Source of the DNA: an uncultured Sphingomonadales bacterium
GTDB lineage: Bacteria; Pseudomonadota; Alphaproteobacteria; Sphingomonadales; Sphingomonadaceae
Assembly (NCBI GenBank): GCA_903839675.1
Contig: CAIMDB010000032.1
Coordinates: forward strand, 1 to 64,000
Direction of reading: 5' to 3'
Length of the DNA stretch: 64,000 bases
Positions 7,652 to 19,730 of the stretch are shown piece by piece; position 1 is the first letter of the stretch, and each line of letters begins with the position of its first letter. The notes under the pieces were generated by a model that was not told where the DNA came from, ran no database searches, and saw only the letters and a list, made by a program, of their open reading frames with translations. A program made the position numbers and the translations under genes.

Positions 7652-9613
7652 TCAATCTGCTGGATTGTGGACGCTTAGGAATGCGTCCAATTCTTGGAGA
7701 AACTGGAGACGGTCCTCCTTGCGCGAAAAATGATGGTCGCCGAGAGGTTGCTCGACATAGCGGTAATTCTTGCCGGCCTTCTTGAGCGCTTCGGCCATCT
7801 GGCGCGACTGCGTAACCGGCACTCTCAGATCCTCTTTCCCATGCAGGAGAAGAACCGGTGTCGAGAACGACGCAGCGTGCCTCAAGGGAGAGACGTCCTT
7901 AATGTCAGGGGCCGACTCGTTCCACGCGTCGTACCGCCTTCGACCGTTTAGGAATTGGCCGTCGTACTTCCGCATACCGATGAGATCGGAAACCCCCGCA
8001 TAGGACACGGCACACCTATACAGTGCACCGTCGCGCTGCGCGGCGCGCATGGCCGCATAGCCGCCATAGCTCGCCCCCACGATACAAACGCGCTTTGCGT
8101 CCACAATGCCCTTGGCGGCCAATTGAACCACTGCGTCATTCAGATCGTCCTGCATCTTCAGGCCCCACTCCCCATCTCCCAGTTTCTGGAACTTGGTGCC
8201 AAAGCCCGTTGAGCCTCGGTAATTGGGCTGGAAGACGGCGAAGCCGCGCCATGCAAGGAAATGTACCCACCAGTCATATTGCTCAGAATCACGCGCTTCG
8301 GGGCCGCCATGCGGCAAAAGGATGAGTGGCAAGTTCTGCGCCGGCCGATCTTTGGGGAGTGTCAGGACACCCTTGATGTCGATCCCGTCGCGCGTTGGAT
8401 AGGTGATGGTCGTGACGGGCGAGAGCTTCGCCATCTTGAGCGTCTCATCGACAAAGCCGAGGCGCTTCATGACCCCTTTGACATAAAGGAAAATCGCACC
8501 CGCTTGGTCGGGGCCGCCGACATGAAACAGAACCCTTGTGCGGTCCGCATTCCAGCTGACCACCCGTGCGTTGCCGGCCCCTATCACCTTGTCGATGCCA
8601 GCCTGCATCTGGGCGAACATGGGGTCCAGCCAATGCACCCTTGGCCGGTCCTCTGTTACCATCACGCCCGCAACGCCATCCCCCGATGCGGTTTCGACAA
8701 TGTCATCAACGTCATAACCCTTCGCGCCGAAGATCTTCTTTCCCCGGGTCATGGTTGCGAGATCGAGTTCGTAGAGCGAGGAAAAGCCATCCTCATCGTC
8801 TTCGATCGCGACGGCTCGGTCAGGCTCGGCGAGGAAGAGCCGGGGGAAATGAATTTTCTCGTCCTTGCGAAAGTCCGCCCGGTCAATCTCTTTGAACGCG
8901 CCTTTCCCGTCGGGACGATAGAGAATGCGCGCCGTGCGGGTCTCATCGTTATAGCCGTATCCCATGCGGACGTTTCCAGCGTTGTCGGCATAATAATACA
9001 TGACATTGGCACGCGATTTGACGACCGTGCGCTGCTTGCCAGTCGACACGTCGACTTCCACCACGTCAGGCCAGAAGTCGTCTCCCATGAAGACGCTCCG
9101 CTGAACTCCAAGCAGAATGCGCGGTGTACCGTCCTGTGCGACCCAGATCACCTTGGCGGCGTTCTGGCCGCCGGCAGTCCAGGCGATTTTGCGGATCTCC
9201 CCAGTCTTCCTGCTGAGCGAAACGACGCGACTTAACCGAAGATCGTCGCCGTAGACATTTGCTGTGGCGGACACGCCAACCAGAAGCCAGTCGTCATTCA
9301 CCCAGCGCCACCAGTCAACGCTGGTCTTGCCATCACCAATGCCGAAGACCCGCGGGCTCTCAGTCTTGTCGTAAAGCGACTGCATGATCAGCAGTTGTCG
9401 GCCCTCGACCGCAATACGCGCGGCGAAACGGTCTCCGGTCGGCGACAAAGCCGGGTCCTCAAGAAAAGGCGGCGCTGCAAAGGATTCGGCTGAAAGGGTC
9501 GGCGCGGGAGGACTGGCTGCTTCGGCGGGCTTTACCGGGAGAGGCGTTTGCGCATTGGCGCCCGCAGATCCCCCGAACAGAACGAATATGCAGAACATCA
9601 AACTGAAACGCAT
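7652..9613 (-). CDS. Secreted S9-family prolyl oligopeptidase-like peptidase
   Basis: 653 residues from ATG 9613, chosen because it starts a signal peptide (MRFSLMFCIFVLFGGSAGA). The frame opens at 9658. Residues 45-400 form a beta-propeller-like region. The C-terminal alpha/beta hydrolase domain has Ser515 in GASYGGYAAM, Asp595 in HGKEDLRVP and His627 in GDHHFS, so the triad is complete. The family cleaves oligopeptides or acyl-peptides, probably periplasmic here. It stands alone, and no operon partner is evident. Confidence 0.9.
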   Translation of the reverse strand: MRFSLMFCIFVLFGGSAGANAQTPLPVKPAEAASPPAPTLSAESFAAPPFLEDPALSPTGDRFAARIAVEGRQLLIMQSLYDKTESPRVFGIGDGKTSVDWWRWVNDDWLLVGVSATANVYGDDLRLSRVVSLSRKTGEIRKIAWTAGGQNAAKVIWVAQDGTPRILLGVQRSVFMGDDFWPDVVEVDVSTGKQRTVVKSRANVMYYYADNAGNVRMGYGYNDETRTARILYRPDGKGAFKEIDRADFRKDEKIHFPRLFLAEPDRAVAIEDDEDGFSSLYELDLATMTRGKKIFGAKGYDVDDIVETASGDGVAGVMVTEDRPRVHWLDPMFAQMQAGIDKVIGAGNARVVSWNADRTRVLFHVGGPDQAGAIFLYVKGVMKRLGFVDETLKMAKLSPVTTITYPTRDGIDIKGVLTLPKDRPAQNLPLILLPHGGPEARDSEQYDWWVHFLAWRGFAVFQPNYRGSTGFGTKFQKLGDGEWGLKMQDDLNDAVVQLAAKGIVDAKRVCIVGASYGGYAAMRAAQRDGALYRCAVSYAGVSDLIGMRKYDGQFLNGRRRYDAWNESAPDIKDVSPLRHAASFSTPVLLLHGKEDLRVPVTQSRQMAEALKKAGKNYRYVEQPLGDHHFSRKEDRLQFLQELDAFLSVHNPAD

Positions 9614-9749
9614 CACCACCCCCAGAAAAACGCTACGATTATTGTATGACAGTTGCACTAATGTGCAAGTGACAGGGAGATTTTGTCCATGACGGCTTTG
9701 AAATAGATTCCGTAAAATTCAACTAAGTATTTGAATAATTGGCCGCCAG

Positions 9750-9787
9750 AAAAAGAAAACCCCGCCCGGACAGATCCGGACGGGGCT
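9750..9787 (-). terminator. Rho-independent terminator of hppA
   Basis: On the minus strand an 11-bp GC stem (GCCCCGTCCGG / CCGGGCGGGG) with a short loop is followed by TTTTCTTTTT, 25 bp past the hppA stop. Confidence 0.85.
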
Positions 9788-9812
9788 TCTTCAACCAAAA
9801 GTCGAAGATGAC

Positions 9813-11918
9813 TTACATTGCGCCGTGCAACGCTGCGAGAAGCAGCAGGGCGACGATGTTGGTGATCTTGATCATCGGGTTCACGGCCGGACCTGCGGTA
9901 TCCTTGTAAGGATCGCCGACAGTGTCACCGGTCACAGCAGCCTTATGGGCTTCAGAGCCCTTGCCGCCGTGATTGCCGTCTTCGATGTACTTCTTGGCAT
10001 TATCCCAAGCGCCGCCACCCGAGGTCATCGAGATGGCGACGAAAAGGCCGCCGACGATCACGCCGAGAAGAAGAGCGCCGAGCGCCGCAAAGCCCTGTGC
10101 CTGACCAGCCACGGCTGTGATGATAAAATACACAGCAATTGGGGCTAGAACCGGCAGCAGCGACGGGATGATCATTTCCTTGATCGCCGCCTTGGTGACG
10201 AGGTCAACCGTGCGGGCATAGTCCGGCTTGGACTTGTAGGTCATGATGCCGGGGTCGTTTGCGAACTGGTCACGCACGTCCTTCACCACTTCACCGGCGG
10301 CACGGCCAACGGCGGTCATGCCCATCGCACCGAACAGGTACGGGAGCAGAGCGCCGAGCAGAAGGCCGACGATGACATACGGATTTTCAAGCCCGAAATC
10401 GACCGTGAGGTCCGGGAAGAAGGTCCGAAGGTCATTCGTGTACGCCGCAAACAGCACGAGTGCTGCAAGACCCGCCGAGCCAATTGCATAGCCCTTGGTG
10501 ACAGCCTTGGTGGTGTTGCCAACAGCGTCGAGAAGATCGGTCTTTTCACGGACCGAGTCATCAAGACCCGCCATTTCAGCAATGCCGCCTGCGTTATCGG
10601 TCACAGGACCATAAGCATCGAGGGCAACAACCATGCCGGCGACAGCCAGCATCGCGGTGGCCGCAAAGGCAATGCCGATCACGCCAGCGAGCTGATAGGC
10701 AACGATGATGCCCACGCAGATCACGATCGTTGGCATCGCAGTCGATTCAAGGCTGATCGCCAGACCCTGAATGACGTTGGTGCCATGGCCCGTTTCCGAC
10801 GCCTTGGCGATGGAGCGGACCGGACGATAGTTGGTGCCGGTGTAATATTCGGTGATCCAGATGATGAGGCCCGTAATGATGAGACCCAGCAACGAGCAAT
10901 AGAACAGCGTGCGACCGGTGAAGCCGCCCGTGCCGTCCAGATTTGCACCGAAGACTGTTTCCATGCCACCCAGCGCGAAGCCGATGGCCCACCAGATGGC
11001 GGGAACCGACAAGACCGCCGTGACAAGGAAGCCCTTGTACATGGCGCCCATGACGTTGTTCGAGGAACCGAGCTTGACGAAGTAGGTGCCGATGATCGAC
11101 GTGATAACGCAGACGCCGCCAATCAGCAGCGGCAAGGTCATCAGCGGAACGAGGCCATCGCCTGCACCCTTCACGAGCAAGGCAATCAGAACCATCGTCG
11201 CACCAACGGTGACGACATAGGTTTCGAAAAGGTCAGCCGCCATACCGGCGCAGTCGCCGACATTGTCACCAACGTTATCGGCGATCACAGCCGGGTTGCG
11301 AGGATCATCTTCCGGAATTCCGGCTTCGACCTTGCCGACCAAGTCAGCGCCGACGTCGGCTGCCTTTGTGAAGATGCCGCCGCCCAAGCGTGCGAAGATC
11401 GAAATCAACGAAGCGCCAAAGGCAAGAGCAACAAGGGCGTCAACGACTTCACGGCTATCAGCAGCAAGCGCCGCCGGGCCGGTGAGGTACCAGAAGAACA
11501 CCGAGATCGCGAGGAGCGCGAGGCCCGCCACGAGCATGCCGGTGATGGCCCCTGCGCGGAACGCCATCGTCAGGCCAGCCTGAAGGCCGGTCTGTGCCGC
11601 CGCCGCTGTACGGACGTTGGCGCGGACCGAGATGTTCATCCCGATATAGCCCGCAACACCCGAAAGAATGGCACCGATCAGAAAACCGATGGCCGACGTT
11701 GTACCCAGAAAATAGCCGACGAGGACCGCAACGACCGCGCCCACCATAGCGATCGTGCGATACTGGCGACCCAGATAGGCTTGTGCGCCTTCCTGAATAG
11801 CAGCCGCGATTTCCTGCATTTTTTCATTACCGGCCGACGCACTGAGCACCTGACGGCTCGTGACGAAGCCGTACAAAACGGCCAGCAGGCCGCATGCAAT
11901 AGCAATATTAACAATCAT
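9813..11918 (-). CDS. hppA: Membrane-bound proton-pumping pyrophosphatase, K+-independent type
   Basis: 701 residues with about 16 membrane segments. It couples PPi hydrolysis to proton export across the inner membrane. The PPi/Mg2+ site is visible as [20 protein letters not shown] (about residues 203-222), and a second acidic cluster as [12 protein letters not shown] (about 441-452). Lys471 in GNTTKA is the known marker of K+-independent H+-PPases (Ala in K+-dependent ones). The C-terminal [15 protein letters not shown] is conserved. It is a stand-alone gene with its own terminator. Confidence 0.97.
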   Translation of the reverse strand: MIVNIAIACGLLAVLYGFVTSRQVLSASAGNEKMQEIAAAIQEGAQAYLGRQYRTIAMVGAVVAVLVGYFLGTTSAIGFLIGAILSGVAGYIGMNISVRANVRTAAAAQTGLQAGLTMAFRAGAITGMLVAGLALLAISVFFWYLTGPAALAADSREVVDALVALAFGASLISIFARLGGGIFTKAADVGADLVGKVEAGIPEDDPRNPAVIADNVGDNVGDCAGMAADLFETYVVTVGATMVLIALLVKGAGDGLVPLMTLPLLIGGVCVITSIIGTYFVKLGSSNNVMGAMYKGFLVTAVLSVPAIWWAIGFALGGMETVFGANLDGTGGFTGRTLFYCSLLGLIITGLIIWITEYYTGTNYRPVRSIAKASETGHGTNVIQGLAISLESTAMPTIVICVGIIVAYQLAGVIGIAFAATAMLAVAGMVVALDAYGPVTDNAGGIAEMAGLDDSVREKTDLLDAVGNTTKAVTKGYAIGSAGLAALVLFAAYTNDLRTFFPDLTVDFGLENPYVIVGLLLGALLPYLFGAMGMTAVGRAAGEVVKDVRDQFANDPGIMTYKSKPDYARTVDLVTKAAIKEMIIPSLLPVLAPIAVYFIITAVAGQAQGFAALGALLLGVIVGGLFVAISMTSGGGAWDNAKKYIEDGNHGGKGSEAHKAAVTGDTVGDPYKDTAGPAVNPMIKITNIVALLLLAALHGAM

Positions 11919-12035
11919 CAGGGTAATCCCTTTCCCCCATACGTGTACGGACTCCCGAGGCCTTTTGAGCCTCTGGCGGAGTTCGGCGGCGGTATGAAGC
12001 CTGCGAGTCGCCTTGGCAACCCTTTGGCAACCATC

Positions 12036-12944
12036 CTAGTTGTGCAGCCAGCCAAGCTTTTCAGGCAGCGGAACGGGGCCATCGGCATCGACCAGTTGCA
12101 GACCGGACCCGCGCACGATCTGGCCAATCCGCGTGACGCGGTCAGCCACCTGCGGGGGCGGCAGGGGTGCTGTGAACAAAAGCGCATAGTCATCGCCCGC
12201 GCTGGCCGCCCGCAAACGCGCCGCACGGTCAGACCCGAACGCCATCGCCTCGGGCGACATCGGCATCGCGTCCAGATCAATCAGGACACCGGCACCGCTG
12301 GCATCAGCCAATCGTTTCGCGTCGATCAAAAGCCCGTCGGACACATCCATCATCGCCGTCACATGCCCGGCGAGCAGACGTCCGCTGTCCAGCAGGGGCA
12401 TGGGACGGTGATAGGCGTTCAGCAGCGCCTCTGGCCCCTGCCGCTTACCCATCGCGATCTCCAAACCAAGGCCCGCATCGCCGATAACGCCCACGACATA
12501 GAGCACATCGCCCGGCGCTGCCCCGATCCGCGACGGCGGGGCAGCGGTCACCCGCCCGATGGCCGTCAGACCAAAGGTGCGCGGCGCGCCGTCTGGCATG
12601 ACAACCGTGTCTCCGCCCAAAAGCGGCACGCCCATGGCCCGCGTCGCTTCCCCCAAGCCGTCCACAAACGCCGCATTCCACGCCGCATCGCGTGTCAGGC
12701 CAGTGCCTGCCAGCATGCCAACAGGAACTGCGCCTTTGGCCGCGAGATCGGACAGGTTCACGGCCACAAGCTTCCAGGCCACGTCGGCGGGGCTATCATC
12801 GGGCAGAAAATGAACGCCCTCCACAATCATGTCATGCGTCAGCACGAGGTCACCCAGCACTGCAACATCATCCATCAGCCCGCGCGCGCCGCTATCGGTG
12901 GCGATGCGCCGCAAGCCGACGAGAAAGTCGTTCTCGACGCTCAT
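12036..12944 (-). CDS. thiL: Thiamine-monophosphate kinase
   Basis: 302 residues. ThiL makes thiamine pyrophosphate from thiamine phosphate. Signatures: DDVAVL near residue 25, VEGVHFLPDDSPADVAWK with ATP/Mg2+-binding aspartates, VNLSDLAAKGA, GGDTV and MMDVSDGLLIDAKRLA. ATG 12944 overlaps the stop of the upstream gene (ATGA at 12941-12944), so the two are probably co-translated. A longer start at 12959 is possible but less likely. Confidence 0.95.
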   Translation of the reverse strand: MSVENDFLVGLRRIATDSGARGLMDDVAVLGDLVLTHDMIVEGVHFLPDDSPADVAWKLVAVNLSDLAAKGAVPVGMLAGTGLTRDAAWNAAFVDGLGEATRAMGVPLLGGDTVVMPDGAPRTFGLTAIGRVTAAPPSRIGAAPGDVLYVVGVIGDAGLGLEIAMGKRQGPEALLNAYHRPMPLLDSGRLLAGHVTAMMDVSDGLLIDAKRLADASGAGVLIDLDAMPMSPEAMAFGSDRAARLRAASAGDDYALLFTAPLPPPQVADRVTRIGQIVRGSGLQLVDADGPVPLPEKLGWLHN

Positions 12945-13438
12945 TGGCTCTTCACCCAAGGATTGAGGGTGACAAGCGAGAGCAGAAAGGAGCGCGGTTT
13001 TTTGATCAGCGCCTTTTCAAAGACGACTTTCAGGCCAACGGCTTGCGCAATCTCCCCCACGAAATGGATGCAGTTGCTCTTGTTGAGATTGTAGCTTTTG
13101 CCCGGCCGCGTCCGCCAACGTTCAACCACTGCCAGCACGTCCTTGAACTGCCGGTCATCAAGCTGGACGGAGAATTGCCGGTCGCTCGACGCGATATAAG
13201 ACGGCTTGGATGTTTCCACGACACCGTGGACCGAGCCCATCAAGATGGCCGGGGTCAGCGTCTTTGCTGTAAAGCCGAAATTGGTGTCCACATCCCTGCC
13301 TTCTGTTTTGCCCTTCAGCACGACAAAGGCGTGCGGGAAGGAAGAGCCAAGCTCATGCGAGTAGAAAGAGAGGACGACCTGGGCTGCCGCCGGGGTCGGC
13401 AGCAGAAAGAGGGCGAGGATCATCCCCAAAATTCGCAT
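12941..13438 (-). CDS. Secreted protein with possible papain-like/NlpC-type fold
   Basis: 165 residues with a signal peptide (MRILGMILALFLLPTPAAA). The mature protein has HAFVVLKG near residue 37 and NLNKSNCIHFVGEIA near residue 121. A His early and an Asn-Cys pair late is the order seen in circularly permuted papain-like (LRAT/NlpC-like) proteins. This is an inference from residue pattern only, and no family name is claimed. It is translationally coupled to thiL. Confidence 0.6.
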   Translation of the reverse strand: MRILGMILALFLLPTPAAAQVVLSFYSHELGSSFPHAFVVLKGKTEGRDVDTNFGFTAKTLTPAILMGSVHGVVETSKPSYIASSDRQFSVQLDDRQFKDVLAVVERWRTRPGKSYNLNKSNCIHFVGEIAQAVGLKVVFEKALIKKPRSFLLSLVTLNPWVKSQ

Positions 13439-13496
13439 TGGCGCGACCGGCTCCTTTGGTTACGAGGCTTCATAAAGATATAGCAGGGGATGTAAA

Positions 13497-14294
13497 ATGG
13501 CGGATCAAAAGTCGATATTCATTACAGGCGGTGCATCAGGCATTGGCCGCGCAGTGGCGATCCATTTCGCGCGCAAGGGCTGGTTTGTGGGGCTGGCCGA
13601 TATCAACGATTCCGGCACCGCTGAAACGGCAGCGATGCTCCCAGCGGGGCAGAGCGCGACCTACCATCTGGATGTCCGCGATGCGGACCAATGGGCCGCC
13701 GCCCTTACAGAATTTTGGAAAGCTGCGGGTGAGCGCCTCGATGTGCTCTTTAACAATGCGGGCCTTGGTAAAGGCGGCCCCTTTGCGGATGTGGCGCCGG
13801 TGGATCATGATCTGATGCTCGACGTGAACCTGAAGGGCGTTATCCGGGGCGCGGAAGCCGCCTTCCCTTATCTCTCAAAGACACCCGGATCTTGCCTGCT
13901 CAACACTTGTTCGGCCGCGGGCATCTATGGATCCGGCGGCTTGGCCGTCTATGCCGCGACAAAGTTCGGCGTGCGCGGACTGACCGAAGCGCTCGACATT
14001 GAATGGGCACCGCACGGCGTGAAGGTCCGCAGCCTGATGCCCAGCTTCATCGATACGCCGATCCTCGACGGCATCTCGTCCGGCTCAAACCGCTCTTCGC
14101 GCGAGACGTTGAAGGAAGCGGGCTTTGAGATTTCGCCTGTGGAAATGGTCGCCGAAGCCGCATGGGCGGCGATTGAAGGCAAGAAGGTCCATACGCTGGT
14201 GGGCAAGACGGCAGGCCAGCTCGCCTTCCTTGCCCGATTTGTGCCCGGCATGATCCGTAAACGGGCAAAGCGGTTGCAGGACGCGCGGGTTTAA
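13497..14294 (+). CDS. Short-chain dehydrogenase/reductase (SDR)
   Basis: 265 residues, classical SDR. NAD(P)-binding TGGASGIGRAV at residues 11-21, NNAG at about 88, catalytic Ser in NTCSAAGIYGSGG and YAATK (Tyr/Lys) at about 152-156. It probably oxidises or reduces a small alcohol/ketone; substrate unknown. It has its own upstream region with AGGGGATG as ribosome site and faces qor. Confidence 0.9.
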   Translation: MADQKSIFITGGASGIGRAVAIHFARKGWFVGLADINDSGTAETAAMLPAGQSATYHLDVRDADQWAAALTEFWKAAGERLDVLFNNAGLGKGGPFADVAPVDHDLMLDVNLKGVIRGAEAAFPYLSKTPGSCLLNTCSAAGIYGSGGLAVYAATKFGVRGLTEALDIEWAPHGVKVRSLMPSFIDTPILDGISSGSNRSSRETLKEAGFEISPVEMVAEAAWAAIEGKKVHTLVGKTAGQLAFLARFVPGMIRKRAKRLQDARV

Positions 14295-14300
14295 AGAACG

Positions 14301-14319
14301 CCTCCCCCACCGGGGGAGG
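14301..14319. terminator. Bidirectional hairpin between SDR and quinone reductase genes
   Basis: CCTCCCC / GGGGAGG stem with a short loop lies between two converging genes. It lacks a T-run, so it is a weak terminator candidate. Confidence 0.4.
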
Positions 14320-14327
14320 ACCGGGAC

Positions 14328-15323
14328 CTAAACCGTCAGCACAATCTTTCCGACATGCGCGCCGGATTCCATGCGCGCATGGGCGGCGGCGGCGGCGGCC
14401 AGCGGAAAGGCCTTGTCCATCACCGGGCGGAGCTTGCCCGATTCGACCAGCGGCCAGACCGTGCGACGCAATTCATCCGCAACCAATGTTTTAAATTCGA
14501 CCGAACGGGGCCGGAGCGTGGAGCCGGTCATCATCTGGCGGCGGACCATGAGGGCGGCGATGTTGATCTCTGCCGTGATCCCGCGCTGCACAGCGATGGT
14601 CACATGGCGGCCATCCTCGCCAAGACATTGCAGGTTGCGTGGCACATAGTCCCCACCGACCATATCGAGGATCAGATGGACGCCTGTGCCGCCGGTGATC
14701 TTGGCAACTTCATCCACGAAGTCCGCGGCATTATAATTGATCGCATGGTCCGCCCCGAGGGCGCGCGCAGCCGCGCATTTGTCGTCTGACCCGCAGGTGA
14801 CGATCACCGTCAGGCCAAAGAGCTTGCACAGCGCAATCGCCATGGTGCCGATGCCGCTCGTCCCGCCATGGACAAGGATGGTTTCGCCTTCGCTGGCATA
14901 GCCACGCTCAAACACATTGGTCCACACCGTGAAAAGCGTTTCGGGAATGGCGGCGGCTTCCTCCATCGAAAGACCATCGGGCACCGACAGGCACTGGCCG
15001 ATCGGGGCGGTACAATATTGGGCATAGCCCCCGCCCGCCACGAGCGCGCACACGCGCGTCCCGATCAGCGTGGCCTCAACGCCTTCGCCGACCCCGACAA
15101 TCTCGCCTGCGATTTCAAGACCCGGAATGGACGTTGCACCCGGCGGCGGTGCGTACATACCGCGCCGTTGCAGGACGTCGGGCCGGTTCACGCCCGCCGC
15201 CGTCACTCTAATAAGCACTTCGCCCGCGGCGGGCGCAGGCACAGGCCGCTCCACCGGCTGGAGCACGTCAGGCCCGCCGGGGGCAGCCGGATCAATACAG
15301 ATCATGGTCGATGGCAGGCTCAT
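14328..15323 (-). CDS. NAD(P)H-quinone oxidoreductase, zinc-free MDR (PIG3/zeta-crystallin type)
   Basis: 331 residues. N-terminal GroES-like domain (AGVNRPDVLQRRGMYAPPPG, ISGLE-like SIPGLEIAGEIVGVG) and Rossmann domain (VHGGTSGIGTMAIALCK). Zinc ligands of alcohol dehydrogenases are absent, as expected for quinone reductases. The PPPG motif after RRGMY is typical of the PIG3 branch. Cytosolic NADPH-dependent reduction of quinones is the probable activity. Confidence 0.9.
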   Translation of the reverse strand: MSLPSTMICIDPAAPGGPDVLQPVERPVPAPAAGEVLIRVTAAGVNRPDVLQRRGMYAPPPGATSIPGLEIAGEIVGVGEGVEATLIGTRVCALVAGGGYAQYCTAPIGQCLSVPDGLSMEEAAAIPETLFTVWTNVFERGYASEGETILVHGGTSGIGTMAIALCKLFGLTVIVTCGSDDKCAAARALGADHAINYNAADFVDEVAKITGGTGVHLILDMVGGDYVPRNLQCLGEDGRHVTIAVQRGITAEINIAALMVRRQMMTGSTLRPRSVEFKTLVADELRRTVWPLVESGKLRPVMDKAFPLAAAAAAHARMESGAHVGKIVLTV

Positions 15324-15433
15324 TCAACGCTCCCCTTGTTGCTGGACCTCGTAAGGGCAAAATCGTGTTCGGGTCAACGTATCGGTCGCGTCACCGGCTT
15401 GACATCAAATCGCTTTCGAAGGACGCTTCAAAG

Positions 15434-15643
15434 ATGGATCTCGATGACCTTTTTGCCAAGCGCCCCCAAGATCCGCTGACCCTGTTGGGCAAGCAGGATC
15501 TCGACCCCCTTTCTGTCGAGGAACTGGCGCTACGCAAAGAGGTTTTGCAGGCGGAAATCGCCCGCACTGAAAGCAAGATTGCCGCCGTCGTTAACTTCAG
15601 GGCAAGCGCCGACGCCCTATTCCGGAAGGGGTCGGGACAATGA
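15434..15643 (+). CDS. DUF1192 family small protein
   Basis: 69 residues from ATG 15434. MDLDDLFAKR, DPLSVEELALRKEVLQAEIA and the C-terminal helix ending FRKGSG match the small alphaproteobacterial DUF1192 family: a single predicted coiled-coil helix of unknown function. An upstream in-frame extension to 15311 would overlap the divergent qor start and is rejected. It lies 55 bp before clpA. Confidence 0.8.
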   Translation: MDLDDLFAKRPQDPLTLLGKQDLDPLSVEELALRKEVLQAEIARTESKIAAVVNFRASADALFRKGSGQ

Positions 15644-15698
15644 TGGGCTTGATCTCGGGGCACCGGCACCCGACATGGGTGTCTTAAGGAGCGTTTGA

Positions 15699-18020
<2,322 letters not shown>

Positions 18021-18041
18021 ACCCCGGTTCCTCCCCAAACG

Positions 18042-18920
18042 TCAAAGATACTTTTTGAAATGCGCGAGCGCCCGTGACCACCCGTCACGGGCGGCAGCCT
18101 CATTGTAGCTGGGCCTATAGTCCGCAAGAAAGCCATGGTCGGCCTGCGGGTAGAGGTGGATGGACGACGGCTTCTTCGCAGCCTTAAGCGCCGCGTTCAT
18201 CGCCTCGACGTCCGCCACCGGAATGCCCTTATCTAGCGCACCGTAAAGCCCCAGCACCGGCGCCTTGATGTCGGCCACCAGCTCAATCGGGTTGCGCGGT
18301 TGGAGCGCGGTCCCTGCGCCTTTGACGCGCCCATACCAGGCGACACCGGCCTTCAGCTTCGGGTTGTGCGCGGCATAGAGCCAGGTGATCCGCCCGCCCC
18401 AGCAAAAGCCGGTAATGCCGATCCGTTTCGCATTGCCGCCATCGCTGCCGACAAAAGCGGTGAGGGCATCGAGATCACCCATCACCTGCGTGTCAGGCAC
18501 CTTGGAGACGATCTCGGCAAAGAGCTGCTTGAAATCGGCGACCTTGGTCGCGTCGCCCTGCCGCTGATAAAGATCCGGCGCGATGGCGTAATAGCCTGCC
18601 TTGGCAAAGCGACGGACGATGTCGCGGATCCATTCATGAACCCCGAAAATTTCCTGCACGACGATGATCACCGGCAGGTTCTTCCTTCCCTTGGGCTTGG
18701 CGCGATAGGCGCCCATCTGGATGCCGCCCGTCGCAAAGGTCACCATGCCGGCATTCAACCCATCGGCGGAGGTCGCAATGGCCGTGGCGGACAAAGGCTG
18801 AGCCGCCAGAGCATAGCTGGCCGCAACAACGGTTCCGGCCAAAGCTTGGCGGCGGGTCACGCCTGTGTCCGCGATCCAGCTTTGATCCGGGGGAAGGGGC
18901 ACGTCCTTATAATCTGTCAT
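18042..18920 (-). CDS. Dienelactone hydrolase family protein, Tat-type N-terminus
   Basis: 292 residues. The N-terminus has TRRQALAG at residues 22-29 followed by a hydrophobic stretch, resembling a twin-arginine signal. The alpha/beta hydrolase core has the family Cys nucleophile in GFCWGGR (about residue 170), Asp in DKGIPVADV and His in QADHGFLAD. Ribosome site AAAGGAG is ahead of ATG 18920. The substrate is unknown; homologues hydrolyse lactones or esters. Confidence 0.88.
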   Translation of the reverse strand: MTDYKDVPLPPDQSWIADTGVTRRQALAGTVVAASYALAAQPLSATAIATSADGLNAGMVTFATGGIQMGAYRAKPKGRKNLPVIIVVQEIFGVHEWIRDIVRRFAKAGYYAIAPDLYQRQGDATKVADFKQLFAEIVSKVPDTQVMGDLDALTAFVGSDGGNAKRIGITGFCWGGRITWLYAAHNPKLKAGVAWYGRVKGAGTALQPRNPIELVADIKAPVLGLYGALDKGIPVADVEAMNAALKAAKKPSSIHLYPQADHGFLADYRPSYNEAAARDGWSRALAHFKKYL

Positions 18921-19028
18921 CGCGAATCTCCTTTGACGTCATGCTAGCGTCAGCAAGGGCGCACACAATATCCTTGCAATCTTGTTCCATATTTGTTCCA
19001 GTATGGCAGCAATTAGGAGACTCGGATC

Positions 19029-19649
19029 ATGTCTGATACGCTGACATTCTACACCAACCCCCAATCACGCGGGCAGATCATCCGCTGGCTGCTGGAAGAG
19101 CTGGGCCAGCCCTATGAAACCGTCCTTCTCGACTATGGCACGACCATGAAGGGGCCGGACTATCTGGCGATCAACCCAATGGGCAAGGTGCCTGCGATCA
19201 AGCATGGTGATCAGGTGATCACGGAATGTGCCGCTATTTGCGCCTATCTGGCCGATGCCTTTCCGCAGAGCGGACTGCTCCCTCCGCCCGAACGTCGCGG
19301 GGCCTATTTTCGCTGGCTGTTCTTTACCGCAGGGCCGCTGGAAGCGATCTTCACGGCAAAGGCCATTGGCTGGGAGGTACCCGCCGACAAGCAGGGCATG
19401 GCTGGTTTTGGCAGCTTTGACCTCGCCATCGACACCATTGCGGGCGCCTTGGATGGGAAGGCCTTCGTCGCAGGGGACCGCTTCAGCGCGGCGGACGTCT
19501 ATGTCGCCTCGCTCCTGGACTTCATGCTGAATTTCAAGCTTGTAGAGCCCCGGCCAGAGTTCAACGCCTATCTCACGCCATTGCGCACGCGCCCGGCCTA
19601 TGTGCGGGCGAAGGAGATCGACGCCGCGCTCGTTGCGGCCAACGGGTAA
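19029..19649 (+). CDS. Glutathione S-transferase family protein
   Basis: 206 residues. Thioredoxin-like N-domain with LTFYTNPQSRGQIIRWLLEE, the cis-proline region GKVPAIKHGDQVITECAAIC, and a helical C-domain with RFSAADVYVASLLDF. It probably conjugates glutathione to electrophiles in the cytosol. AGGAG ribosome site 9 bp ahead. Followed by a strong bidirectional terminator. Confidence 0.93.
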   Translation: MSDTLTFYTNPQSRGQIIRWLLEELGQPYETVLLDYGTTMKGPDYLAINPMGKVPAIKHGDQVITECAAICAYLADAFPQSGLLPPPERRGAYFRWLFFTAGPLEAIFTAKAIGWEVPADKQGMAGFGSFDLAIDTIAGALDGKAFVAGDRFSAADVYVASLLDFMLNFKLVEPRPEFNAYLTPLRTRPAYVRAKEIDAALVAANG

Positions 19650-19677
19650 GATATCGCGCAGAGCTACAAACAAAAAA

Positions 19678-19703
19678 GGCCCGGCAGGTTTCCCTGCCGG
19701 GCC
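19678..19703. terminator. Bidirectional terminator between GST and BI-1 genes
   Basis: Perfect 11-bp stem GGCCCGGCAGG / CCTGCCGGGCC with a 4-base loop, A-run on the left (CAAAAAA). It can serve both converging genes. Confidence 0.85.
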
Positions 19704-19730
19704 GCATTGTTTCGTACCTCAACAGGCAAA

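Noticed and set aside
11950-11983. Hairpin between hppA and thiL as thiL terminator
   Set aside because: Stem is interrupted and no T-run follows on the minus strand; left as unassigned structure.
10785-13094. 769-codon open frame on + strand over hppA and thiL
   Set aside because: Spans two unrelated genes and their gap in antisense; composition is shadow-like and no domain is seen.
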